The translations under genes and the position numbers were made by a program. The notes beneath the pieces are model-generated. The model was given only the letters and a program-made list of their open reading frames with translations, did no database searches and was not told the DNA's origin. Source: Deltaproteobacteria bacterium (GTDB taxonomy: Bacteria > Desulfobacterota > DSM-4660 > Desulfatiglandales > B25-G16). Taken from it: 14,342 bases of DNA. Shown here one piece after another: positions 7,588 to 14,337 of this stretch. The stretch is taken from assembly GCA_018400255.1 (NCBI GenBank), contig JAGYMO010000151.1, positions 1 through 14,342 on the forward strand, in the 5' to 3' direction. Each line of letters begins with the position of its first letter. Position 1 is the stretch's first letter.

Positions 7588-7588
7588 T

Positions 7589-8371
7589 TTAAACTCTTAA
7601 TAGTTTCATAGTGTTAATTAATAGTAGATCTAAATCCCCAACATACCTTTCCATAATCATTAGAAGCACAATCATGGATATCCCAAAGAATATGAGGCCT
7701 ATAACAATTTGAACTGGAAATGCTACGATCATGATGTTCATCTGGGGTATTAATTTTGTAATCAAACCAAAGAGCACCTTGGTAAGTAAAAGGGCGGCAA
7801 TGGCTGGAGAACCAATCTTGACTGCTAAAACAAACATTTCAGCTGAGACACCCATGATCACATTAAATAATCGTTTATTCAGGCTTAGTGAGCCCACATT
7901 AATAATTTCAAAACTCTCCCTAATGGCCCCGAGTAAAATATAGTGGCCGTTTAAGGTAAGAAAAAGTACCATGGCAACCATATAGGCCATATTGGAAAGG
8001 ATAGATGTCTGTGTTCCGCTCTGAGGATCGAGGATGTTTACAATAGCAAATCCTGTCTGGAAACCAACTAACTGTCCCATCATACTGACAGCCTCAAAAA
8101 AGACTTGCACTGTTAATCCCAATATCATGCCTACTAAAAGCTCTGATATGATCAATTGCACTACCCCCCAGGTTGTTTCTGGAAACTCATTCAACTTATA
8201 GCTTATGACAGGAAAGATTATTATAGTTATGATAAAAGCCAGGCCAGCCTTAGATAAAACGGGAATTGTCCTGGAACTGAAAAAAGGCAACATAAATAAA
8301 ACAACGCTTATCCTGATAAATATTAGAAAAAACGATTTAAACTCTCCATATTGTAAAGGCATAAAATGCAT
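7589..8371 (-). CDS. fliR: Flagellar export gate protein FliR
   Basis: A 260-residue polytopic protein with about six hydrophobic stretches. Family landmarks include FFLIFIRISVVLFMLPFFSS near the N terminus, the GMILGLTVQVFFEAVSMMGQ segment, the conserved GFAIVNILDPQSGTQTSILS loop, and a C-terminal helix pair ending near QMNIMIVAFPVQIVIGLIFF. FliR joins the FliP5-FliQ4-FliR1 gate of the type III export channel. Met1 and Met4 are both possible starts and neither has a strong Shine-Dalgarno. 58 bases separate it from fliQ. Confidence 0.95.
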   Translation of the reverse strand: MHFMPLQYGEFKSFFLIFIRISVVLFMLPFFSSRTIPVLSKAGLAFIITIIIFPVISYKLNEFPETTWGVVQLIISELLVGMILGLTVQVFFEAVSMMGQLVGFQTGFAIVNILDPQSGTQTSILSNMAYMVAMVLFLTLNGHYILLGAIRESFEIINVGSLSLNKRLFNVIMGVSAEMFVLAVKIGSPAIAALLLTKVLFGLITKLIPQMNIMIVAFPVQIVIGLIFFGISMIVLLMIMERYVGDLDLLLINTMKLLRV

Positions 8372-8429
8372 AATTTTACCGAAATCTTTTCTTGTCTTAG
8401 CTATATAGAGTTAGGCATACAATATCACC

Positions 8430-8699
8430 CTATCTTATATAGAACGGGATCTGTTCAATAGTATTTGAAGTAAATGACATTAGCTGATCAAGCATCCAGC
8501 CTGCAAAAAACAAAAGTGCCAGCAAAACAATTAGTATTTTAGGCACGAATGTAAGGGTCATTTCTTGTATCTGTGTTACTGCCTGAAATATAGATACCAG
8601 AAGGCCTATAGCAAGGCCAAGACCTAACATCGGCATTGATACGAGTATCGTTACTTTTATAGCCTCTTGGGCAAATGTGACAACAAACTCTGGCGTCAT
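8430..8699 (-). CDS. fliQ: Flagellar export gate protein FliQ
   Basis: An 89-residue two-helix membrane protein of the usual FliQ length. The opening MTPEFVVTFAQEAIKVTILV and the motif LVSIFQAVTQIQEMTLTFVPKI (split as LVSIFQAVTQIQ and EMTLTFVPKI) are diagnostic. It packs outside FliP and FliR in the export gate. The ATG lacks a clear Shine-Dalgarno; a tiny leader frame with a good one lies in the gap upstream. Confidence 0.96.
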   Translation of the reverse strand: MTPEFVVTFAQEAIKVTILVSMPMLGLGLAIGLLVSIFQAVTQIQEMTLTFVPKILIVLLALLFFAGWMLDQLMSFTSNTIEQIPFYIR

Positions 8700-8715
8700 A
8701 TCGTTTACGTATACA

Positions 8716-8745
8716 TTAAATTATATATTCGATCCTCTGGACCAT
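8716..8745 (-). other. Possible 9-codon leader frame between fliP and fliQ
   Basis: Directly after the fliP stop comes GGAG, 8 bases later an ATG, then eight more sense codons and a TAA, finishing 16 bases before the fliQ ATG. The spacing and Shine-Dalgarno are better than those of fliQ itself, whose ATG has none. It could bring ribosomes to fliQ by re-initiation, or be chance. There is no conservation evidence. Confidence 0.2.
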
Positions 8746-8757
8746 TATTCTTACTCC

Positions 8758-9582
8758 TTAACCGCCGATAAAACTCTTTACCAGTGAACCTACAATCAGA
8801 TGCCATCCATCAATAAGGACAAAAAGCATCAGTTTGAATGGCAGTGAAATAAGTATTGGCGGCAGCATCATCATTCCCATGCTCAACAATACGCTTGCCA
8901 CAACCATATCTATAATCAAAAAGGGAACATATAAAAGAAATCCTATAATAAAGGCTGTCTTTAATTCGCTTATGACAAATGAAGGAATTAGAATGGACAC
9001 GGGCACATCTTTTGTATTGCTAGGTCTCTCAACCTTTGCCATTTTTACAAACAGAGATAAATCTTTTTCTCGTGTCTGTTGAAGCATAAATTTTCTTATA
9101 GGAGCTATAGCGGCCTTTAAGGCAGCTTCCTGAGATATTTCTTCATGAAGGTATGGCTTTAGTGCTGAACGGTTAACCTCCTGCCATACAGGCATCATAA
9201 TAAAAAATGTCAAAAAAAGGGCTAAACCTGCAATAATTTGATTGGAGGGAGTCTGCTGTGTGCCCATGGCATGGCGCAGGAAGGAGAAAACAACGGCCAA
9301 TCTCGTGAAGGATGTCATGAGTATCAAAATTGAAGGCGCAAGTGCAAGTACCGTCAACAAAAAGATAATCTGTAACAAGGTTGAAACATCTCCTGCATCT
9401 CCCCCTTTTTCAACCCCAAGGTGTAATGAGGGAAAGAGAAAATCTGCTGCAATTACATCCTGAGCGAGGGCGCCATAAACAGTTACGGCAAGAATCAACG
9501 TAAACAGGTTTTTCAATAGCCTGTGATTATTACCGAGTGCGCAGCATTTCGTTGTTTTCATCTGTTCTTTTATCTTTTTCAT
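8758..9582 (-). CDS. fliP: Flagellar export gate protein FliP
   Basis: A 274-residue protein, or 267 from Met8 at 9561. It has a cleavable-type signal sequence (about 21-46, ending near ALAQDVIAAD), as is common in FliP. The core has the family block TSFTRLAVVFSFLRHAMGTQ with TPSNQIIAGLALFLTFFIMM after it, and the C-terminal signature MVVASVLLSMGMMMLPP followed by LISLPFKLMLFVLIDGWHL. FliP pentamers form the main ring of the export gate. The 5' end overlaps fliO by about 50 bases, or 32 if Met8 is used; neither start has a strong Shine-Dalgarno, so the true start is uncertain. Two adjacent cysteines (13-14) lie before the signal's hydrophobic core. Confidence 0.95.
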   Translation of the reverse strand: MKKIKEQMKTTKCCALGNNHRLLKNLFTLILAVTVYGALAQDVIAADFLFPSLHLGVEKGGDAGDVSTLLQIIFLLTVLALAPSILILMTSFTRLAVVFSFLRHAMGTQQTPSNQIIAGLALFLTFFIMMPVWQEVNRSALKPYLHEEISQEAALKAAIAPIRKFMLQQTREKDLSLFVKMAKVERPSNTKDVPVSILIPSFVISELKTAFIIGFLLYVPFLIIDMVVASVLLSMGMMMLPPILISLPFKLMLFVLIDGWHLIVGSLVKSFIGG

Positions 9583-9859
9583 TTGAATTATTAAGCTTGG
9601 TCAAAAAGTTAATGCTTCCGGGTGTTATACCTATAAGAATCCTTTCACCTGAGATTTCTAAAACCTCAACCCTTTCTTTTGGGGAAAGATGCAGCGACGA
9701 TACTGTTTTAATTGGTATATCTCCTTTGATACCTTGCCCCCTTAACAAAAATCTTTTCATTAAATAGAGTATTAATATGATAAGGGCGATTACCATAAAA
9801 AGCACGGCCATAGTCTTAAGACCGGTATGTATAAAATTAAAATTTGCCATGCCTTCCAT
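9530..9859 (-). CDS. fliO: Flagellar export assembly protein FliO
   Basis: A 109-residue single-pass membrane protein. I chose the ATG at 9859, which has GAAGGA about 6 bases upstream; the longer frame begins at TTG. One hydrophobic helix (about 15-34) ends in LMKRFLLRG, then a small cytoplasmic domain carries IKTVSSLHLSPKERVEVLEI and the ILIGITPGSINFLTKL stretch typical of FliO (YscJ/FliO-like beta segment). FliO helps FliP assemble into its ring and is not part of the final gate. It is the shortest and least conserved of the export genes, and its place between fliN and fliP supports the call. Confidence 0.88.
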   Translation of the reverse strand: MEGMANFNFIHTGLKTMAVLFMVIALIILILYLMKRFLLRGQGIKGDIPIKTVSSLHLSPKERVEVLEISGERILIGITPGSINFLTKLNNSNEKDKRTDENNEMLRTR

Positions 9860-9889
9860 TACAATCCTTCGACGCAACGTAATAATTTA

Positions 9890-10240
9890 TCATGCAAGAG
9901 ATTTTACCCTTTCGATAGGGCTTACGATGTCTGTAACCCTTATTCCAAATTTATCATCAACAACTATAACTTCTCCCCTTGCTATTAATTTTCCGTTTAT
10001 GTATATCTCCAGCGGATCACCGACAGACTTGTCCAATTCTACGATGGATCCCTGTCCGAGCTGAATGAGGTCATTAATCACTATCTTTACCTTGCCAAAC
10101 TCTACGGATAATTCCAATGGGATATCAAGGATAAGTCCAAGGTCGTATTTTTCCATTTCCTTTTGTTCGTATTGGCCTTCTGCCTGCTCCCCTGTTTTTT
10201 CCTCTAACGAGTTTTCCTCTGTTATAGTTTCTTCGCTCAT
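9890..10240 (-). CDS. fliN: Flagellar motor switch protein FliN
   Basis: A protein of 116 residues from the second of two adjacent ATGs (117 from the first, at 10243). GGAG ends only 3 bases before the first ATG and 6 before the second, so the second is better placed. An acidic, Gln/Glu-rich N-terminal region (1-30) precedes a full SPOA domain (about 36-112): DIPLELSVEFGKVKIVINDL, LGQGSIVELDKSVGDPLEIY, then INGKLIARGEVIVVDDKFGIRV in two blocks, the usual FliN core. FliN forms the lower C-ring with FliM. The fliM stop overlaps the start (ATGA), so the pair is translationally coupled. Confidence 0.95.
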   Translation of the reverse strand: MSEETITEENSLEEKTGEQAEGQYEQKEMEKYDLGLILDIPLELSVEFGKVKIVINDLIQLGQGSIVELDKSVGDPLEIYINGKLIARGEVIVVDDKFGIRVTDIVSPIERVKSLA

Positions 10241-11220
10241 CATTCACTCCTTAAAAATTCATTTATTTTTATAGCCCTTCTGTTGTTAGAGTTTCCCGGG
10301 CTACCTTTAAACTTCGGTATATTCTCAACCTCTACAGTAATAGATTCGTCCAGCCTTTTATTTAAAGGGATAATATCCCCAACTTTGATACCTAAAAATT
10401 CTTTTCCGGTGATCTTTATGGTATCCAGGATACAATTTAGGTTTACAGATAGTTCCATTATATTTTTTTCAATATATTCTTTCCAACCTCTGTCTGTGTC
10501 GCTCTTCTCCCCCTCAAATCTACGGCGTAATTTTTCCCTTATAGGCTCGATCGTTGAGTAGGGTATGCTGAGTGTTAAAATGCCTGACGACATTTCGAAA
10601 TCCACTATAAAGCGATTTACAATTATATGTTCATTCTGGGTGATTATATTGGCAAACTGGGGGTCCATTTCCGACCGGACAAATTTCATCTCGCCCTTAT
10701 GTATGTTAGACCAAGAGTCCTGAAGGTCCTTAATCATTATCCTGACTATCTTATCCAGCACCTTTCTTTCAATTAATGTAAATGACCTTCCTTCTACCTT
10801 CTGGGGCCCTGACATTTTTCCACCAAAAAAGGTTTCGACAAAGGCGAATGCCAGTGTACTCTCCAGAGAAAGCAGTATATAACCTTTAAAGGGCTCCATT
10901 CTTATTATATTTAGACTTGTTGGAACAGGAAGGGAACGGGCGAAATCACCGAACTTGGTAGCCTGCACGGAAGTTAGGTTAACATCGATAATTTTACGTG
11001 TTGCAGCCGACAGGCTTGTTCTTAATAGCTGGGCAAATCTCTCATTAACAAGCCTTAATGCAGGCATTCTATGCTGAGGGTCGCCATATTTTTTGTTGCT
11101 GAAGTCGTATACTGTTAGCTCACCACTTATCTCAGCTGTATCTTTCTCTGTCTCAACCTTCCCCTCGTCTATACCGCTAAGAAGCGAATCAACCTCATCT
11201 TGTGATAAAACATTTGTCAT
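10240..11220 (-). CDS. fliM: Flagellar motor switch protein FliM
   Basis: A 326-residue C-ring protein. The extreme N terminus has LSQDEVDSLLSGI (5-17), the EIDALL-type motif that binds phosphorylated CheY, so direction or speed control by chemotaxis is expected. The middle domain (about 45-230) includes ALRLVNERFAQLLRTSLSA and the SLPVPTSLNIIRMEPFKG stretch. The C-terminal SPOA domain (about 245-320) contains SVNLNCILDTIKITGKEFLG and KVGDIIPLNKRLDESITVEV, the FliN-binding part. Length is ordinary. A gap of 185 bases separates it from fliL. Confidence 0.96.
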   Translation of the reverse strand: MTNVLSQDEVDSLLSGIDEGKVETEKDTAEISGELTVYDFSNKKYGDPQHRMPALRLVNERFAQLLRTSLSAATRKIIDVNLTSVQATKFGDFARSLPVPTSLNIIRMEPFKGYILLSLESTLAFAFVETFFGGKMSGPQKVEGRSFTLIERKVLDKIVRIMIKDLQDSWSNIHKGEMKFVRSEMDPQFANIITQNEHIIVNRFIVDFEMSSGILTLSIPYSTIEPIREKLRRRFEGEKSDTDRGWKEYIEKNIMELSVNLNCILDTIKITGKEFLGIKVGDIIPLNKRLDESITVEVENIPKFKGSPGNSNNRRAIKINEFLRSE

Positions 11221-11405
11221 AAATTACCCGTTTAAATGTCTGTAATAGTGTATATCTTAAGGTTAAATAAAATTTTTAGTAAGAGAAAATCACGGAAATT
11301 TTCCCTCATCTTAATTGATAAAGTGCTTGTCTCAGACAATGAAAATTCATTGAAAATACCATTGATTTTTAATTGTTAACCATAAAGGCTTTCGTTAAAT
11401 ATCAT
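11221..11405. promoter_or_regulatory. AT-rich fliL-fliM gap with two abutting palindromes
   Basis: This 185-bp gap has no gene. It contains TGTCT-C-AGACA (11328-11338) overlapping by two bases a near-perfect palindrome CAATGAAAATTCATTG (11337-11352; 7-bp arms, 2-base centre). A further short palindrome, GGAAATTTTCC, lies at 11294-11304. The gap is much larger than the other junctions in the operon and could carry an internal promoter, operator or RNA-processing site. I see no sigma-54 or sigma-28 match and no clear -10/-35 pair. Confidence 0.3.
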
Positions 11406-11882
11406 TTATTGCACTACAAACTCTGTAAAATACACCTGTTTCACGGTTGCTTGACCCAAGACATTGTTTATCCTTGACAGTAGTGACTGTTTTAATTCGA
11501 GTTTTCCCTCTACTGTTTTAACATCGTCAAATGTCTGGTTAGATAAGAACAGGAGTATTGCGTCGCGCAATTGCGGTTTGTGTTTATCTATTAACTCTTT
11601 CTCCTTTTCAGAATTAATCTCAAGCTGCATAATCACCTTCAGATATCTATTACCCAGCCTGGATTTGCCCAATAAATTGACAATAAATGACTCAAGTGGC
11701 ACAATAATTTTATTTTCCTCGACTTTGTTTTTTGACTTTGATCCAGAGACTCCTTCCTTATCCTTTCCACAGGCAAAGAATAGACATGACCCAAGCATAA
11801 CCGCGATAAGTACCAGGGTTGTTAATCGTGAAATTTTACCTCTTTTATTTCTCTTTTTATCTATATTTTCCCCATAACCCAT
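11406..11882 (-). CDS. fliL: Flagellar basal body-associated protein FliL
   Basis: A 158-residue canonical FliL. A basic cytoplasmic leader (DKKRNKRGKISR) precedes one hydrophobic segment (about 20-37). The periplasmic domain opens with VPLESFIVNLL (61-71), continues through YLKVIMQLEI (80-89) and LRDAILLFLSNQTFDDV (105-121), and ends with the hallmark VKQVYFTEFVVQ (147-158). FliL surrounds and stabilises stator units near the motor (known for the family). The hydrophobic segment contains Cys33 and Cys38; LGSC at 30-33 resembles a lipobox, unusual for FliL. AGGAG overlaps the stop of the upstream motB and lies 6 bases before the ATG, so the two are coupled. Confidence 0.94.
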   Translation of the reverse strand: MGYGENIDKKRNKRGKISRLTTLVLIAVMLGSCLFFACGKDKEGVSGSKSKNKVEENKIIVPLESFIVNLLGKSRLGNRYLKVIMQLEINSEKEKELIDKHKPQLRDAILLFLSNQTFDDVKTVEGKLELKQSLLSRINNVLGQATVKQVYFTEFVVQ

Positions 11883-11891
11883 CTGTATCTC

Positions 11892-12608
11892 CTATATGTA
11901 TTTAAAAATTATCTCGACTCTCCTGTTTAATGCCCTGTTTTCCGGTGTGTTATTGGGATGTTTGGGCCTCGCGGCACCATAGCCGCCTACAGAGAAACGG
12001 TATGGGGGTAATTCCTTGACCTTTAAAAAATACTCGAGCACAGCAAGACCCCTGTTTGATGAGAGTTCCCAGTTCGATTTGTATTTTGTAGCATTGGTTG
12101 GGGTGTTATCTGTATGCCCCATAATAACTATATCGTTTAGACAGCCAATAATAGCGGTGGTAATTGAATCCAGCACGGGAAATGCCTCTTTTCGTAATTT
12201 TGCGCTTCCCGGGTAAAACAGGATATTATCCTGAAATGAAATCACAATACCCCTCTCGTCATCAATTATATCTATCAATTTTTCGAGATTACCTACCGCT
12301 TCCTCAAGGTTGTTTTCAGAATCATCGGTAGGTATAAGCAGATCAGTAATAATATTATGGTCTATTACCAGCATGCTGTCCGTTTCCCTGTGCTTCTTCA
12401 TAAATTTGTTTAAATTAGCAACTGACCTTGATGATGTAAGCTCCAGTATGCCCGCCGCCTCCCCCCCAATTTTTATGAAGGCCTCTTGTAATTTTTTTTT
12501 GTCCATCGAGGACATGGTCAAAATCATTACGAAAAAGGTAAGCAAGAGCATTATCAGGTCTGAGAATGTTATCATCCATGCATTAGGGTTTGTTTTTTCT
12601 TCTTCCAT
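11892..12608 (-). CDS. motB: Stator protein MotB, canonical copy
   Basis: A 238-residue stator B subunit. The N-terminal membrane helix reads PNAWMITFSDLIMLLLTFFV (8-27); Asp17 matches the essential proton-binding Asp of MotB (Asp32 in E. coli) with the usual Trp and Phe spacing. An amphipathic plug-like stretch, DKKKLQEAFIKIGG, follows. The C-terminal OmpA/MotB peptidoglycan-binding domain has GHTDNTP (164-170), NWELSSNRGLAVLEYFL (179-195, with Arg186) and NRRVEIIF (228-235). It anchors the stator to the cell wall and lines the ion path with MotA. It follows a second MotB-like gene by 22 bases. Ion type (H+ or Na+) cannot be decided from the sequence. Confidence 0.93.
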   Translation of the reverse strand: MEEEKTNPNAWMITFSDLIMLLLTFFVMILTMSSMDKKKLQEAFIKIGGEAAGILELTSSRSVANLNKFMKKHRETDSMLVIDHNIITDLLIPTDDSENNLEEAVGNLEKLIDIIDDERGIVISFQDNILFYPGSAKLRKEAFPVLDSITTAIIGCLNDIVIMGHTDNTPTNATKYKSNWELSSNRGLAVLEYFLKVKELPPYRFSVGGYGAARPKHPNNTPENRALNRRVEIIFKYI

Positions 12609-12630
12609 TGCTCATGTCTGTTGTGTTATG

Positions 12631-13407
12631 TTATTTAAAAATATCGAAATTAAATCTTTTATAGGTGAATATTCCTGAAGGACTTTTTTTGTAAATCCTC
12701 TTAACATACGTTGCAGCATCAAAGTCTAATATAATTTCTATTCTATTATTCAGGCTCCTCGATTTTCTAGTCTCATTTGACGCAATTGGTCTGTAGCATG
12801 CAGCGCCATGAGCACTTAGCCTTTTTGGCGATATTTTCCCCTCTTGTAGGAAATAGTTGAGTATCTTTAGGGCCATAGATGAAGAAAGCTCCCAGTTTGA
12901 TTCATGACCTTTTTCCTCTGCAGGCCTGTTATCAGTATGCCCTATAATATCAACCTGATAATCTCCCTTTTTTATAATGCCGCATATCTTGTTTAATACA
13001 GGGTATGAAGAGGGTTTGAGTCTGTCCTGGTTACCTTCGAACAGTGAATCTTCTCCCAGGGTGATTGTATCCCGCTCATCGCTTAGTTCTATTTTGATTT
13101 GTTTTGACAAGTCTTTCCCCATGTTTGATAAAAGCTCGTCTATAGTTAGTTTTTCATCAGTCATAGGTGGTGAAATAGGTACAACCCTGTCTTTTTTGCC
13201 GAGCTTTATAGGAGATAGGCCTCCAGTGAAGCTCCCAAAGGCACCTATAAGTGAGCCTAACGCTACGCGCGTCTTTTTTTCGTCTATTACAGCGATAGAG
13301 TTGAGTAAAATAAAAAATGTCAAGAGTATAAGGAAGATTGAGACAGTTAAGACCAACCCTATGTTTACTTCACTATCATCCTCTATTTTTTGCTTCCTCC
13401 TTGCCAT
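12631..13407 (-). CDS. MotB-like protein lacking the essential Asp (OmpA-domain stator paralogue)
   Basis: A 258-residue MotB-family protein with one N-terminal membrane helix (about 16-38) and a C-terminal OmpA domain containing GHTDNRP (156-162), NWELSSSMAL (171-180) and NNRIEIIL (220-227). Aligning the shared LLTFF block with the neighbouring MotB puts Ser23 exactly where that protein has the proton-binding Asp17. No acidic residue lies within the helix, and the upstream Trp is missing too. In the OmpA motif the usual Arg of S-x-x-R-A is Met178. About 30 extra residues follow the OmpA domain, rich in Lys, Tyr and Phe. The ATG overlaps the motA stop (TAATG), so it is coupled to motA. It probably cannot conduct ions alone; a structural or regulatory partner in the stator is inference. 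Confidence 0.85.
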   Translation of the reverse strand: MARRKQKIEDDSEVNIGLVLTVSIFLILLTFFILLNSIAVIDEKKTRVALGSLIGAFGSFTGGLSPIKLGKKDRVVPISPPMTDEKLTIDELLSNMGKDLSKQIKIELSDERDTITLGEDSLFEGNQDRLKPSSYPVLNKICGIIKKGDYQVDIIGHTDNRPAEEKGHESNWELSSSMALKILNYFLQEGKISPKRLSAHGAACYRPIASNETRKSRSLNNRIEIILDFDAATYVKRIYKKSPSGIFTYKRFNFDIFK

Positions 13408-14171
13408 TATCCTTGGATCTCACTCCTCAAATTAGGTGGTATAAATGCCTTTAGTTTTTGGTTGAGTATTCTGGGGTTATCTCCGTTGGAGAGGGACATC
13501 ACGCCCTGTATCGCCATCTCCTTTGTAAGCATCTCCTCTTTGCTTCTCGTTTTTAGTTTTCCTGCTATAGGTAAAAATATTATATTTGCCATAATTGAGC
13601 CATAGAATGTAGTAAGCAAAGCTACGGCCATAGCCGGTCCAATCTTGCTGGGGTCATCCATTGATTGGAGCATCTGAACCAGGCCAATAAGGGTTCCTAT
13701 CATGCCAAGTGCAGGTGAAAATGTTCCCATGGTAGTAAATAGTTCTGCTCCCAGTTGGTGCCTTTTTCTAATAAAGTCGACCTCGGTTTCGAGTATCTCT
13801 TTGATTTCCCCTGGCTCCAATCCGTCAATTGAAAGCTGGACGCCTTTTTTCACAAACTCATCTTTAACGTCCTTTATCTCACCTTCCAGGGAAAGGATCC
13901 CTTCCTTTCTGGATTTCTGTGCAAAGTCCATAAATTTTTCCGTAAGGTCTTTGACAGGAATAGTCTTTGCAAATATTGCCTTTTGCACTACCTTCATAAC
14001 TCCAATCATGTCCTTAAGGGGATAATTAATCATTGTAGCTCCAAGGGTTCCGCCTACAACAATCATGAGGGAGGGAATATTTATAAAAGTGCCTATACCC
14101 CCCCCCATGGCAACTGCAATGAATACAAGACCAAATGCACTTATTATGCCTGCTATGGTGGCAATATCCAT
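13407..14171 (-). CDS. motA: Stator protein MotA
   Basis: A 254-residue stator A subunit of the usual length for MotA/PomA types. Four membrane helices lie at about 1-22, 31-50, 145-168 and 178-203. The cytoplasmic loop has SRKEGILSLE (87-96); Arg88 and Glu96 keep the spacing of the two charged residues that contact FliG in E. coli MotA (Arg90, Glu98). The third and fourth helices carry TFSPALGMIGTLIGLVQML (150-168) and GPAMAVALLTTFYGSIMANI (178-197), the family signature. GGAG stands 6 bases before the ATG. It is the first gene after a sigma-54-type promoter and is coupled through TAATG to the Asp-less MotB paralogue. Confidence 0.97.
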   Translation of the reverse strand: MDIATIAGIISAFGLVFIAVAMGGGIGTFINIPSLMIVVGGTLGATMINYPLKDMIGVMKVVQKAIFAKTIPVKDLTEKFMDFAQKSRKEGILSLEGEIKDVKDEFVKKGVQLSIDGLEPGEIKEILETEVDFIRKRHQLGAELFTTMGTFSPALGMIGTLIGLVQMLQSMDDPSKIGPAMAVALLTTFYGSIMANIIFLPIAGKLKTRSKEEMLTKEMAIQGVMSLSNGDNPRILNQKLKAFIPPNLRSEIQG

Positions 14172-14253
14172 GGTTTCTCCGTATGTTGAGTTATCTGACC
14201 TAAGAAATTACAATAGTGTTTAATGACATAAATAATGGTTATCCTAACTATAG

Positions 14254-14269
14254 AGCAACCTTTGTGCCA
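14254..14269 (-). promoter_or_regulatory. Sigma-54 (RpoN) promoter for the motA-led operon
   Basis: On the minus strand TGGCACAAAGGTTGCT reads as -24 TGGCAC and -12 TTGCT with the correct spacing (consensus TGGCACG-N4-TTGCW; only the G after TGGCAC differs). Transcription would start near 14243, giving a leader of about 72 bases before the motA ATG. Sigma-54 control of flagellar structural genes is well established in Proteobacteria with polar flagella. An FlrC/FleQ-type activator would be needed and is not in the window. Confidence 0.8.
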
Positions 14270-14276
14270 TTTTTTG

Positions 14277-14290
14277 TATTTCAGGAAATA
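14277..14290. promoter_or_regulatory. Short palindrome just upstream of the -24 element
   Basis: TATTTC-AG-GAAATA has 6-bp perfect arms and ends 8 bases upstream of the TGGCAC box, centred near -40 from the predicted start. It could bind a repressor or accessory factor, though sigma-54 activators usually bind further upstream. It is short and AT-rich, so chance is possible. Confidence 0.25.
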
Positions 14291-14320
14291 TATTAGTAAG
14301 CGTTCACAGGTTAAAAGGTT

Positions 14321-14337
14321 TCCCGCTGAAAGCGGGA
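14321..14337. terminator. GC-rich hairpin at the right edge, possible terminator or repeat
   Basis: TCCCGCT (14321-14327) and AGCGGGA (14331-14337) form a 7-bp stem around GAA. It lies about 150 bases upstream of motA and may end a minus-strand gene outside the window, insulating the sigma-54 promoter. On the minus strand it is followed by AACCTTTTAACC, a poor T-tract. It resembles the CCCG-TTTA-CGGG hairpin at 3081-3092, so it could also be part of a repeat family. Confidence 0.35.

Noticed and set aside
8758..9582. Frameshift or gene fusion between fliO and fliP because the frames overlap by about 50 bases
   Set aside because: Both proteins are complete with normal family ends; the overlap shrinks if FliP starts at its Met8, and short overlaps are common in this operon.
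12977..13435. A 152-codon plus-strand frame antisense to the Asp-less motB paralogue
   Set aside because: Ser/Ile-rich shadow translation; the minus-strand gene shows clear OmpA motifs.
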